Origin: Podocnemis expansa
Lineage: Eukaryota; Chordata; Testudines; Podocnemididae
Direction: 5' to 3'
Assembly: GCA_007922195.1 (NCBI GenBank)
Contig: ML681990.1
Span: 40,650,741-40,714,740, forward strand
Length of the DNA: 64,000 nt
The notes beneath the pieces are model-generated. The model saw nothing but the letters and a program-made list of their open reading frames with translations, was not told where the DNA came from and searched no databases. Position 1 is the stretch's first letter, and the number at the start of each line of letters is the position of its first letter. Below are positions 44,577 to 54,450 of the stretch, piece by piece. Position numbers and translations under genes: made by a program.

Positions 44577-44741
44577 ATGGGTTCACAAAGTGTGAAGGGA
44601 ATACAGCACAAGACAATTTTAAATAGGCTAGCATGTCACTGCATGCAAAATTCCTGGTATCAAAACACCAGAAGCCACTGGCCAAATTTATCGCTGGAGC
44701 AACTTTGTCAGTCAGTGGAGTTACAACAAGCAGAAGACCAG
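44577..44741 (+). other. Candidate 165-bp exon
   Basis: Bounded by an acceptor-like GATCTTTCCACAG and a good donor (CCAG|GTAAGG). It is 55 codons, divisible by three and open from an ATG at its first base. No protein is recognised. Its 3' half contains CAGTGGAGTTACAA, a word also seen in ancient dispersed repeats, so a repeat origin is possible. Confidence 0.2.
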
Positions 44742-44744
44742 GTA

Positions 44745-45300
44745 AGGAACAGAAATGCTATACTTGACATTAGCTATTGTCTTTCACACACCTGGTACAG
44801 TGAATCATGGTGGTGAACCAAAATGTGACCATGTTTAGCTATGTGAATATGTATGATGTTGAGCCATATTGATTTATCAGTGCCTTTCACCTTGTGCAGT
44901 CATTTACGGCTGTGCTAAGTGGGTGTAGAAAGCATTCCCACCCTGCTTTGGAGGTGTGTTTCGTCCACTTTGCACTGACCTGCAGATTACAAAATGTGCA
45001 AGGCAATGGAGGCCCAATGTATATCACTCTTGACTTTGGGCTGGATTCTATGATCTGACTCAGCTATGTACATCTCAGGACCAGGCTGGAAGGTAAAAGT
45101 GGCTTTTAGGTTTGATAATGTGTGCATACAGTTTTTTTTTACTTGGCAATTAGTTTTCGAGGCTTAGATTTGTGAATGGACTATGTGCCTTGGACCTGGT
45201 ATTCAACAGAGCACACAATAGCTGAATTAGTATCCAAACTAACCGCTTCCTGGAGAATGGAATTTTTGGTAATGTAGAAAAATGACACATCCCTCAGGGT
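44745..45300. other. No recognised feature
   Basis: Unassigned DNA. Confidence 0.4.
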
Positions 45301-45356
45301 AAGGGTATGTCTATACCGACAGCGACAAATTCACCACTGTCAGTTCACCCTTCAGG

Positions 45357-45850
45357 CAGTGGCATTGCTGGCGTTGGGCACCCCAGGGCATGTGCCCCGA
45401 GTCCCAACGCCAGTGCCCTGGATCTCCAGCCCAATCGGGCCAGGGATCCGGGGCCCGATCCCCAGCTGGCCACGGCAGCCCCATCCACGGCCGGGGACCC
45501 AGGGCCTGGCTGGCTGCCTGTGGCTGCGGTGGCCCCATCCCTGGCTAGGGATCTGGGGTCCAGCTGGCCACCCATGGCAGCCCTGTCCCCCACTGGGGAT
45601 CAGGGGCCTGGCCACCGGCGGCCGTGGCTGCGGCGGCCCCGTCCCCAGCCGGGGATCCAGGGCTGCGTACGCAGACCCGGCCTCCAGCGGCCACTTCTGG
45701 CTGGGCCAGGCTGCCCGTGCCATGGCCTAGCTGCCCACGGCGGCGCAGTCTACCCCTGGCCCTATCCCTGGCCAGGGGGCATGGCCTTCTGGCTGGGGGC
45801 AGGGGCTGGGCCCATGTCCCGGGTCCCTCCCCGCCCCAGTGATGCCCTTG
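45357..45850. mobile_element. hAT non-autonomous element with perfect 8-bp target duplication
   Basis: CCTTCAGG lies on both sides (45349-45356 and 45851-45858). Ends are CAGTGGCATTGCTGGCG and (reversed) CAAGGGCATCACTGGGGC. The interior is very GC-rich, made of CCCCAGCCGGGGATCC/GGGCCTGGC units. It shares GGGCATGTGCCCCGAGTCCC and GCCAGTGCCCTG with the element at 53794-54098. The 214-codon frame across it is a GC-rich by-product, not a gene. Confidence 0.85.
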
Positions 45851-46015
45851 CCTTCAGGGAGCAGATTGTGGCGAGTATGAAACTCACTGCGCCACTCCCA
45901 GAAGCTGACCCCAGAAGTCCTGAGAGGTCAGGAGGTGTAGGGGAAAACTGATGGCAAGCGACTGATGGTCAGCTTTACCCTGATGTGTACTGGTGGCTTA
46001 AAAAGTCGCTGCTGA

Positions 46016-46046
46016 TTACACAAGGAATTTTACATTCCTTGTGTAA
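46016..46046. repeat. Perfect 13-bp-arm hairpin
   Basis: TTACACAAGGAAT, a 5-base loop, then ATTCCTTGTGTAA. Confidence 0.9.
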
Positions 46047-46099
46047 CCCGGTGGTCAATTGCCACTGAAAAAGCCTTAAGTATAGCATAGGGCTCAGTG

Positions 46100-47440
46100 T
46101 TCTCCTTGGGCTTGACTGTTGTAAGACTTCCTCTGAGTTAGTATCTTCAACCTGTCATAGCCCAAACTGTACCCCCTTTATATCTGGATGGAGTTAATTA
46201 CCCACCTCTCAGCAGTGAATACTCTAAATCCTAATACACATGGCTAACATCAGAGTTTGGGCTGACACAACACATGAGCTCTCTGTTCTCTCATAAAAGG
46301 TTTTTTACCATTTGTCACCCTATTACTGGGTCCTATTGTGGTCCACAGCCCCTTTGAGATTATCAGGCTGATTACTAGTTTACTTTGCACAATAAGGCTC
46401 TGTCTCGCGCACGCACGCACGCACAGAGTTGATATCCTGCAACCAGGTTTTGAGATGCTGAGCAGTACACAGTACATAGCACTTGTGGTTAGAGGCACTC
46501 CATAGAAATATATCCAAACCACCCTGTATATGCTACCTCAATACTAGCACTATTCAGCTTGTCATGATGCAACAACATCTGCAGAATCAAAGAGCAGTGA
46601 AGGAAGGAAGCCATTATTTAAAACACATAAAGGAATAAAAGATGTCCAAGATAAGACTAATCTTTTCAAGACTGAATGATGCTCTGCTTTTCTAGCAGCA
46701 TTCTTCAGCTGAGCACAACGACTGTAACCAAGACATCTGGTTAAACTGCTGTGCTGACAACAGTGAATCCACAAAAGGAATATAGTACATAATCCTCTCA
46801 AATACCTCATGTAGAAGAGTCTTCAGTGTTACCTCATGGTAAGTAAGCATGGCAGAATTAATCTACCTCTTAGGTTGTGCTAATACCCAAAATATGACCC
46901 ACATTTTCTAAACACAGAGAAATTCAAAGCCCCTACCCTGAGGACTTCGCAGCCATGGGTGAACCTCAAAAGGCACAGAGGGTGAACTAGGGCCAGAGTG
47001 CAAATTTGCTATTTGCCTTTGTTACGGTATGGCACTTAGTGGCCCCACTGCAGAAGGAGACATTCCTAGTTACAATTCCCTCTTTGTCCCACTCATGCTC
47101 CAGTGGAGGGTAATGTGCTATTGATCTATTCCTATACCAGTGAACGCTTATTCCTTGCTCTGTGCTGGCTTTGCTTTATTGGCCTGTGCCCTGGGGGAGG
47201 GAGGCAAGGCCTCTACCCACTCCCTATCCTGTCTAGCCTACTTTCATGGAAGACGGAGTAGCATCTCTATACCAATGTAATGTCAGCAGTTTGTGCCTGC
47301 TGCTCCCCAGCTCTCTCGCACAGCATAGCATGGGCAGGTCAGGTTCCTGCCGTTGGTTTGGAAGCTTATCAGAAAAGTTCCAGAATTATCCAAATGTTTG
47401 GGAAGCGAGCACAAAATCACACAAGAAAAGATTTAAAGTT
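46100..47440. other. No recognised gene; CGCA microsatellite at 46405-46424
   Basis: Unassigned DNA with a short CGCACGCACGCACGCA run. No coding region is supported. Confidence 0.45.
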
Positions 47441-47446
47441 CAAAAG

Positions 47447-47580
47447 TGGTCGCTGTGTCGATCTAGTTCAGCAAAACAAATAAGGAGTCTTATGGCATTT
47501 TTAAAGACTAACACATTTATCTATCTCAAGGGATTTTCTTCCACAAAAAAGATTTATTGCAGTTTTTACTTCTCCTGGGC
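47447..47580 (-). mobile_element. Penelope-like 3' tail, minus strand
   Basis: GTCGATCTAGTTCAGCAAAA, AATAAGGAGTCTTATGGCAT, AAAGACTAACACATTTATCT and GGGATTTTCTTCCACA are the antisense of the tail seen at 13078 and 60151. Confidence 0.8.
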
Positions 47581-47584
47581 TGGA

Positions 47585-50500
47585 GTCATTGTCACACATC
47601 TCTCTGTGACATTTAACACTCCCACTTCTGCCTCAAATTCAGAAATCGAGGAGTTGGTACAAATTAAAATAAATCAATAAAAAAAATTAAACCTTCCAAA
47701 GATACTCAGTTCACGTTTGGTACAATTTAGATTAAAGGTCTCAGGGGAATGGATGGTTCTTGTTGTACCAGAACGTAGGATATTCTCTGTTTTATTCTGC
47801 ACTTTCCAGGCTAGTCACTAGAGCTGGTTGGGAAATGACTGTTCTAATGTTGAAAACATTGCCAAAAATAGTTTTGATTAAACATTTTCTTTGCAATTTG
47901 GTAGGTTTTTCATCAAAATCTGTTATAAACAGAAAAAGAGATTGGGTTTTGATTTTTCGATGGGACTTTGAACCTTTTTAATGAAAACAGATTTTTTTTT
48001 CTGTAACCAAAAAGCCATTTTCTGTTGAAAAAAACGTATGAAGGGGAAATTTGGGATCAGCTATACTCGTTACATATTTAAAGTTAGAATTTGATGTTGC
48101 AACATGATCTGCTAACACAGACTGCTGCATCTCATTGACTTCACTGAGAATCTGCAATGGGTACAGGGGTCTGCCATGCAGAACTAGGGTCTTAATTTAT
48201 TTCATGCTGGCTGACGTGCTGGGGGAGGGAGTTGCTGCCTTTGACAGACACAGCTCCGGCAAGCCCACATGTACTGCTTTGCTGGCCCATTCATGGTAGT
48301 GTTTGCAATCATGTTGTGTGCTGATATGTTGATAGGTCACACTCACCTCTTCCAGACAGGGCTACCTAGTGTTACACAAACATGCACGGGCATAAGTGCT
48401 TATCAACAGAAAGTTGCATGATTCCCAGCAAGTTTTTGGGGATTTATTTCCAACCCCATTCTATGGTATTTCTTGCTCAGATCTAAATTGCCTGCCTCTT
48501 TCTGTAGTGGACTGTGTAGACACAAATACAGCCTTCTCCAGGTTAAGTCTAAACTACCTCATCCTACTCCCCACAAAGGAGAGTGTATTACACCGCGTGA
48601 CTCCACCGCACAGATTACTTGCATTGTGAGACCCAGTGTGGAGGGGACAGAAGGATCCAGAGGTCACTACTCTACCTCTCCTGTAGGGCGGGGGTGGGCA
48701 GAGTCATGGCTCTGTGCCTGCTACATTTCCAGCCAGCTCAGTGAGCCAGCATGAAGAGAAAAGAAATCCGTGCAGGCAAAGAGCCAAGGCAGATTACTTT
48801 TCCTCACAAATCCTAGGAAGAACCACAGAGCAGAGTGTGTCTCTGAATTATAATTCAGTCACTATTCTTCCCTTGAGGCAATAAAACTATGTGCTGCCTC
48901 TTACCTAGGGCAGGGGGTAAATCCACAGTCTAGTCCTTAGTGAGTCCAGAGAACTGAGATGAAGTAAACCAGATGTGTTATTTTCTGAATTTTTGCCATA
49001 AGCCATGTACATAAGGGTTGTTCCTAAAGGCAGTTAACGTTATATTCTAATTGAAGGCAATTGTTTGTTTTGCTATAAGGCAGATTCAGGTGCAACACCT
49101 GGGCAGTCATGTGTTACAACATGCAGAAACATTAAAGGACAGTTAAACCCCCATGCTACAGAAGGGTCAGGTGCAGAGTGATAGCTCATGGTGGGTCGGA
49201 AAAGAGGCTTTTTCATTGTGTGAACACTGGTAAGTGAGAATGGGGTTGTGGGATGAGACAGTTTCACAGTGAGAGCGTAAAATGGCAGAAGGCTCTGTCA
49301 CCACCAGTGGAGAACAGTAAATGCTGGGAATTGAGTTATGCAGCAGCTGAACCAGATACATAGAGTGGAGCAATGAGAAGTAGTGAGAACAGAGATAAAT
49401 AGGATGGACCGAGATTGTTCACAGTGCTCCTCATGTGCGAGCAAAAAGTGTTCAGTGCAGAAATATAAATAAGACTAAGACTTACTATGAAACACTTTCC
49501 TGTAATGAGCCATTGTCATGATGCACCTTTAATTACATTCCTAACCCTAAAATACCTGCTGCCCCCAAAGTCTATTGATTTGAATTACAGTGTGCTTTAT
49601 GAAAAATGTGGGGCGCTGAGTTGGTGTATCACAGTGCATAAAGTATCTTGCCACACCAGTTACCATGTAGAAAACTGAAATAACCTTGTTATGCCCAGTT
49701 GTTGATTCCTGTCTTAATTAGACTGTGAATTCTTTGGTCCAATTCTGTCATTTATTCATTTATAGGAATTGTGCAAATATATCTATCTTTATGTTAGCTT
49801 GGCAGGAGTTATTGAACTGGCATAGTTATTCAAAACTCTCATTTCTGAGGCTCCGAAAAAGAGTTATTTGTCTTGAAATTGAATTTCAACTTTAATTCCA
49901 GATGAAGCATCCACATGAGAATTTTGTTTCCAAGTTACATTTTTGGGTGACCATTACTATACTTCGATAGGAAACTTACAGTAAACCTATTCATCATTAA
50001 AATGTAAGCTTCTTTGAGATCAAACTTAGCTACTTTTACCACTTGGCTTCATAGAGTGATTTATGATGTTGGCATAATATAGAGCAGAGTTTGTTGATCA
50101 ATATTAAAAGGGATTTGCAAATAAATGAAGTGAGTTTGATGCATGTACAGTTATTTGCTGGCTCATGTTATTCATTCTTTTTATTAGGACAGCCATCAAC
50201 TATTTACGAAAAAAGTGCTTAAGTCCATGCTTATTTACCTTATTCTGAAAGTTTCAGAGGTTTTAGCATGAATTATTATTCATGTGAAAATTTCTATCAG
50301 AAGTGTGTTGTTTCCAGGGCATTCAGATGAGGAGTAATAACAATGTAATAGGGTATAGAAAACCAGTTATTCAACATGAATAACAAAAAGAGGACACTTA
50401 CAGTGAACTGTTCATGAAGACTCCCCAGGCTGGGATTTTTGAAAGGTGTGGCAACATTTTCAGGGAACAGAACTTATTTAGGATTGTAAAGACTAAAGTA

Positions 50501-51003
50501 GGACTGCTAGGAATTCCAGAGGGTTGAATGGGCAGCATATTAGCAGAAGATAATGTTGACAAATGCTGGGCAACGCACATTGAAAAAAAATAATTTGATC
50601 AGACACATTGCTTGGTTTAAAATTAACTGTAATTGATCAAGAAGTAGTCCTGGATGTCAGTGCAGACAACTCAGGGAAATGCTTCTGTATGCATCTGGTA
50701 CTGACCACTGTTAGAGACCGCGACTAAACAAGGTAGACATACTCATTTTGCTCTTACATGCAGTTCATATGTAAATAAAAAGCAAGATTGTTATTCTGAT
50801 GAAAGCACATTTTCACTGTTCCTATATTAGAGTGGACTGAAATATTCCTTGCAATTATTTTCTATAAGTTCACAAACCCATACTAATCACTTCTCCTGTA
50901 ATTATAATTTGTAATAAGATTGTGGAATAGTTTATGTGCACAGCTTTCAGCTTAAGAGTTCTTTGCCAACTGTAACTTTAACTATTCTCTGTTCCTTATT
51001 CAT
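47585..51003. other. No recognised feature
   Basis: A 3.4-kb AT-rich stretch. Short ancient-repeat words occur near 48130 (CTCATTGACTTCACTGAGAA). No coding exon, RNA gene or recent transposon is recognised. Confidence 0.45.
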
Positions 51004-51369
51004 TATGGCTATGTCTACATTTGCAATTCAGTTCAAATTAATGAGGATTAATTTGGACTAAATTAGTGCATGGCCACACTGGCTTTCATTACTTTGAACT
51101 AAGGAAGTCCATAATTTAAAGTAATAAGCGCTTACTTCTAAGTTGTAAAACCTCCCTTTACTTTGAAGTAACAGATAGTTCAGACTTATTAGTTCGAACT
51201 AACCCAATAGAGCCACATTAATTTGAACTAACTGTTAGTTCAAATTAAACGTGGTCTGACCTTCTTTCTTTCAGGGTGCATGGCATGTGTCTGCCCTGGA
51301 CACCACCCCTCCCCACCCTCACAAGCACACTTTGCCCAAGCAGCCTGCTCTTCTGCAGCCTGGGCAGCT

Positions 51370-51984
51370 ATGGCAGAGGCCACTAGTGGTAGCCAGCAGC
51401 ATAGGAGGGCTCCTGTTTGGAGCCACAAGGAGGTCCTCAGCTTCCTCTCCATCTGAGGCAGTGAGGAGATCCTCTTTAGGTTGCGGGCCAGCCACCACAA
51501 CCAGGACATATATGCGGACATAGCTGAGGCTCTGGCTGCAAAGGGACACGTGCACCACGGAGAAAGCATACAAAAAAATTAAGGCCCTGAGCCAGGACTA
51601 TGCCCGGGTCTGGGAGGAGAGGCAGTGGCAGCACATGCTAGCAGCTGCCCCTACTATGTGGAGCTCCACACCTTCCTGGGCGGGAAGCCCACCAGCCTCC
51701 CAGCTGGGAGTGTAAACTCTGTGGAGCCTCTCTCCATGGCTGGCCCCCAGGAGGGGCACTCCATGGAGAGAGATGTGACCCTGGACATGGGCGACACCAG
51801 CTGTCCAGAGGGCAAAGCACCACGATCCACCCCGGCTGCCAGCCTGGAGCTCTTCCCTGCCCCTGAAGAGGGACCAGCCACCCCGCAGGAGGAGGAGGAG
51901 GAGCAGAAAGGAGACAAGCCCCCCAAAAGAGGAGGATCCAGGAGAGGTGATGTTGTGCTGGACCTCTGCAGCGCCTTTTGGTGA
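51370..51984 (+). pseudogene. Myb/SANT-like DNA-binding protein of the Harbinger element, broken
   Basis: The frame from the ATG at 51370 gives RRAPVWSHKEVLSFLSI, a stop (TGA at 51454), then EEILFRLRASHHNQDIYADI and AEALAAKGH. A shift near 51560 continues with AYKKIKALSQDYARVWEERQ. This is the three-helix Myb/SANT-like (MADF-related) domain found in Harbinger second proteins, which bind the TIRs and help the transposase enter the nucleus. A further shift gives YYVELHTFLGGKPTS, the usual end of the domain, then an acidic, proline-rich tail with an EEEEEQKGDK stretch. At least one stop and two shifts make it a pseudogene. Confidence 0.85.
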
Positions 51985-52185
51985 GTGCTTCCTCCCTCCC
52001 TCCATGCAGGTATGGTTGGGCTTGCCTGTGGCACAGACAGGGTGGGGGAACATGGCCTGGGGACTGGCAGGGTCCTAGGGATGGGGGGGCACAGAGGCCC
52101 TCCCAAGGGACAGAGGGTCCAGGGCAGGGGGGGCTGGCATGGGCGGGGTGGGGGAGGTGAGGGTTCTTGGGGGGTGGCCCAGCCC

Positions 52186-53720
52186 TCATGGTTCCTCAGC
52201 AAGTAACAGGTCCTTCTGCACCTCCTGGATGCTGGCCACTCTACACTGGGCTTGCTCCATTTAGGGCATGGCCTGGGGCTGTTCAAAGTGCATGGTGAGG
52301 CATTCAACTTCTGCCTCCCAGATGTGGGGACCCTCTCCCCCCGCAATTCACACAGATTGTGCAGGGCTACGCAGGTGCTGAAGACCTCAGGGATGGTTTG
52401 CTTAGTGAGGTGGAGGCGCATCAAGGGAGATCTCCAGTGGGCTCTGAGCCATCCAAAGGTGCCCTCCACAACCTGGTGGCACCTGTTGAGCCTCCTGTTG
52501 AAAAGCTCCCTGCTTGCGTCCAGGTGGCCCATGTATGGCTTCATGAGCCATGGGGGCAATGGGTAGGCAGAATCCCTGATGATGAGGATGAGCACCTGCA
52601 TGTCCCCGAGGGTCATGTTATGTGGGGGGAAGAAGGTGCCCACTTGCATGTGCCTATACAGAGCAGAGATTCTGAGGACACGGGCATCATGCGCCCTCCC
52701 TGGCCAGCCGACGTACACGTTGGTGAATATCCTCCCAATGGTCGATGAGAGCCTGCAGGACCATGGAGTATGGACTGGGATGTGTGTTGTGTCTAATGTT
52801 CCTTCTAAGCCGCATGGCCACAAAGCCCCTGCCACTGCACAGCACAGGGAACACTGCAGGCTGTGCATGGCTGGCAGCTGCAGTCTTTGCCTGGCTGGAA
52901 GCTGCTCCAAGCTGGCAGTTTTTAAAACTCCCACTCGGAGTAAGCTCTGACAGAGCATTTGTAGAGCCTCTGTGCATGCTCAATGAGAGCTTCCTCTAGC
53001 CAGAGGAGCGGCTGGTGGCCAGGCTGCGCCGCTCTGGTGGCCAGGTAAGGGGGTGGGAGGTGATTGCGGACAGAGGCAGCTGGCTGTGAAAGGGGATGAA
53101 GGGTTGGAGGGAAGATGGGGTCAGGCTGTCTGGGGGGGAGGATTGGGACAACTGGGGGGGGTGACTGGGAGAGTGGAGGGACAGGATTGGGCTGGCGGGG
53201 GGCCACCTCAGTGAGCACCATAACTTGCTCAGCTGCCTCAGGGCCTTAGAAGGAACATTGGTTGCGTACAAGATGCCCACACAGTTGGGGAATCAAAGGG
53301 CATCAAGGGCGTCTTATAGGTTGCCTGGGGTGATGAGGTGGGCTAGCAGGACCTGATTGATGGCCCTGCTGACCTGCAGGAGAGTGGTCTCAATGGTATC
53401 CTTCCCGATGCTGAAGTGGTGAGTGTTGGACTGGTAGGACTCTGGGGTGGCCATCTTCCAGAGGGTGACAGCCACTATCTTGTCCATGGGGAGGGCGGGT
53501 CTCAGCCGGGTGTCTGTGCACTGCAGGACTGGGGTGAGCTTGTGGACCAGCTCTAGGAAGGGCTGCCTGCTCATCCAGAAGTTCTGCAGCCACTGTTCAT
53601 TGTCCCAGGTGGTGAAGACTATTCCTTCTCACCAGTCACTGCTTGTTTTGTGTGCCCAGAATTGATGGGGCACAGAGGGCAGCATCGTTAGCAGGGCAGC
53701 TGGCAGGGCCAGCATGGTGG
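52186..53720 (-). pseudogene. PIF/Harbinger DDE transposase (HARBI1-like), split by a hAT insertion
   Basis: The minus-strand N-terminal part (53720-53281) includes WDNEQWLQNFWMSRQPFLEL, the conserved helix-turn-helix region with YQSNTHHFSIGK, and NCVGILYAT. After the insertion at 52794-53260 the frame resumes with DTTHIPVHTPWS, then NVYVGWPGRAHDARV, RDSAYPLPPWLMKPY, NRCHQVVEGTFGWLRAHW and ALHNLCE. This is the DDE_4 fold. The first Asp is at 52791-52793 (GAC) with its duplicate changed to Tyr at 53266-53268. The second Asp is at 52572-52574 and the Glu at 52464-52466. The likely natural stop is TGA at 52186-52188, reached only through a frameshift. It is non-functional. Confidence 0.9.
52794..53260. 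mobile_element. hAT-like element nested in the transposase gene
   Basis: TIRs TAATGTTCCTTCTAAGCC and CAATGTTCCTTCTAAGGC (reversed right end). The 8-base flanks GTTGTGTC (52786-52793) and GTTGCGTA (53261-53268) agree at 6 of 8 positions. It is 467 bp and GC-rich, with no coding of its own. Removing it joins the two transposase halves. Confidence 0.8.
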
Positions 53721-53793
53721 TGGTGCTGGTGTCTGCCTCTGTGCTGTCTAGGTTGAGAAAGAGTGTGCGCTAGGCAACAAGAGCACTGTGCAG

Positions 53794-54098
53794 CAGGGGC
53801 ATCACTGGCACGTGGCACATGGGGCATGTGCCCCGAGTCCCAGTGCCAGTGCCCTGAATGTCTAGGGCAGCCCCAGCCTCTCTCGTCCCTGTCCCCAGCC
53901 AGAGATCTGGGGCTGGCCACCAGCGGCGGTGCCTGTGTCTCCTGGCCCAGGGCCCCAGCCAGGGATCCGGGGCCAGGCTGGGAGTGGCAGGAGCCTGAGG
54001 CTGGATCGGGGCCACAGGGGGTGGGGCCCACAGCCAGAGGACAGGGCCCTGGCCCATGCCTATGCCCCGAGTCTTTCCCCGAGGCAGCGACACTCCTG
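53794..54098. mobile_element. hAT element nested upstream of the transposase gene, perfect 8-bp target duplication
   Basis: CTGTGCAG lies on both sides (53786-53793 and 54099-54106). Ends are CAGGGGCATCACTGGCAC and (reversed) CAGGAGTGTCGCTGCC. The interior shares GGGCATGTGCCCCGAGTCCC and GCCAGTGCCCTG with the hAT at 45357-45850, so they belong to one family. Confidence 0.88.
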
Positions 54099-54450
54099 CT
54101 GTGCAGGATCGCATGGGTGCTGGGCACCTCTGTGGCAAGCTGCGGGAGCTGGATTCTGTTCATGATCTCCTCGCTCTGCCTCTTGCCAGCAAGAATGGAA
54201 AAGGGCTGAAGTCCCTTCCTGGGTTTATGGGATTGGCTGGGGGAGTGACCCTTCTTGGGGGCCATGTTGCCACACTTCCCGTGGTGCCTACCTCCTAAGT
54301 CGAACTAGCAAATCCTGTGCATGGACATGCTAATTTGATTTAGGTTTCTAGTAGGAACATTCCAGTTCAAATTAACCTCATTTGAATTAGCCATTGTTAG
54401 TTTGATTTAATTAATATGAACTAACGTTCTTAAGTGTAGACATAGCCTAT

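Larger units (their letters stand above)
45303..46094. mobile_element. Probable Harbinger-like MITE hosting a hAT insertion
   Basis: Left end GGGTATGTCTATACCGAC; the reversed right end CCCTATGCTATACTTAAGGC aligns with one gap. The outer parts flank the hAT element at 45357-45850. A perfect 13-bp-arm hairpin (46016-46046, arm TTACACAAGGAAT) lies near the right end. The target duplication is unclear. Confidence 0.5.
51007..54447. mobile_element. Autonomous-type PIF/Harbinger transposon, full length, broken
   Basis: TIRs GGCTATGTCTACATTTG and (reversed right end) GGCTATGTCTACACTTAAG. TAT is duplicated on both sides (51004-51006 and 54448-54450). It carries the two genes typical of the superfamily: a Myb/SANT-like protein on + (51370-51984) and a DDE transposase on - (about 53720-52186). 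Two hAT-like elements are nested inside (52794-53260 and 53794-54098). Its outer 250-300 bp and the block at 54229-54335 are shared with MITEs B, C and D. Multiple stops and shifts show it is dead. Confidence 0.9.

Noticed and set aside
51598..52200. Overlapping 123-183-codon frames on the minus strand opposite the Myb-like gene
   Set aside because: GC-rich shadows of the plus-strand Myb-like tail and read-through past the transposase's natural stop at 52186-52188.
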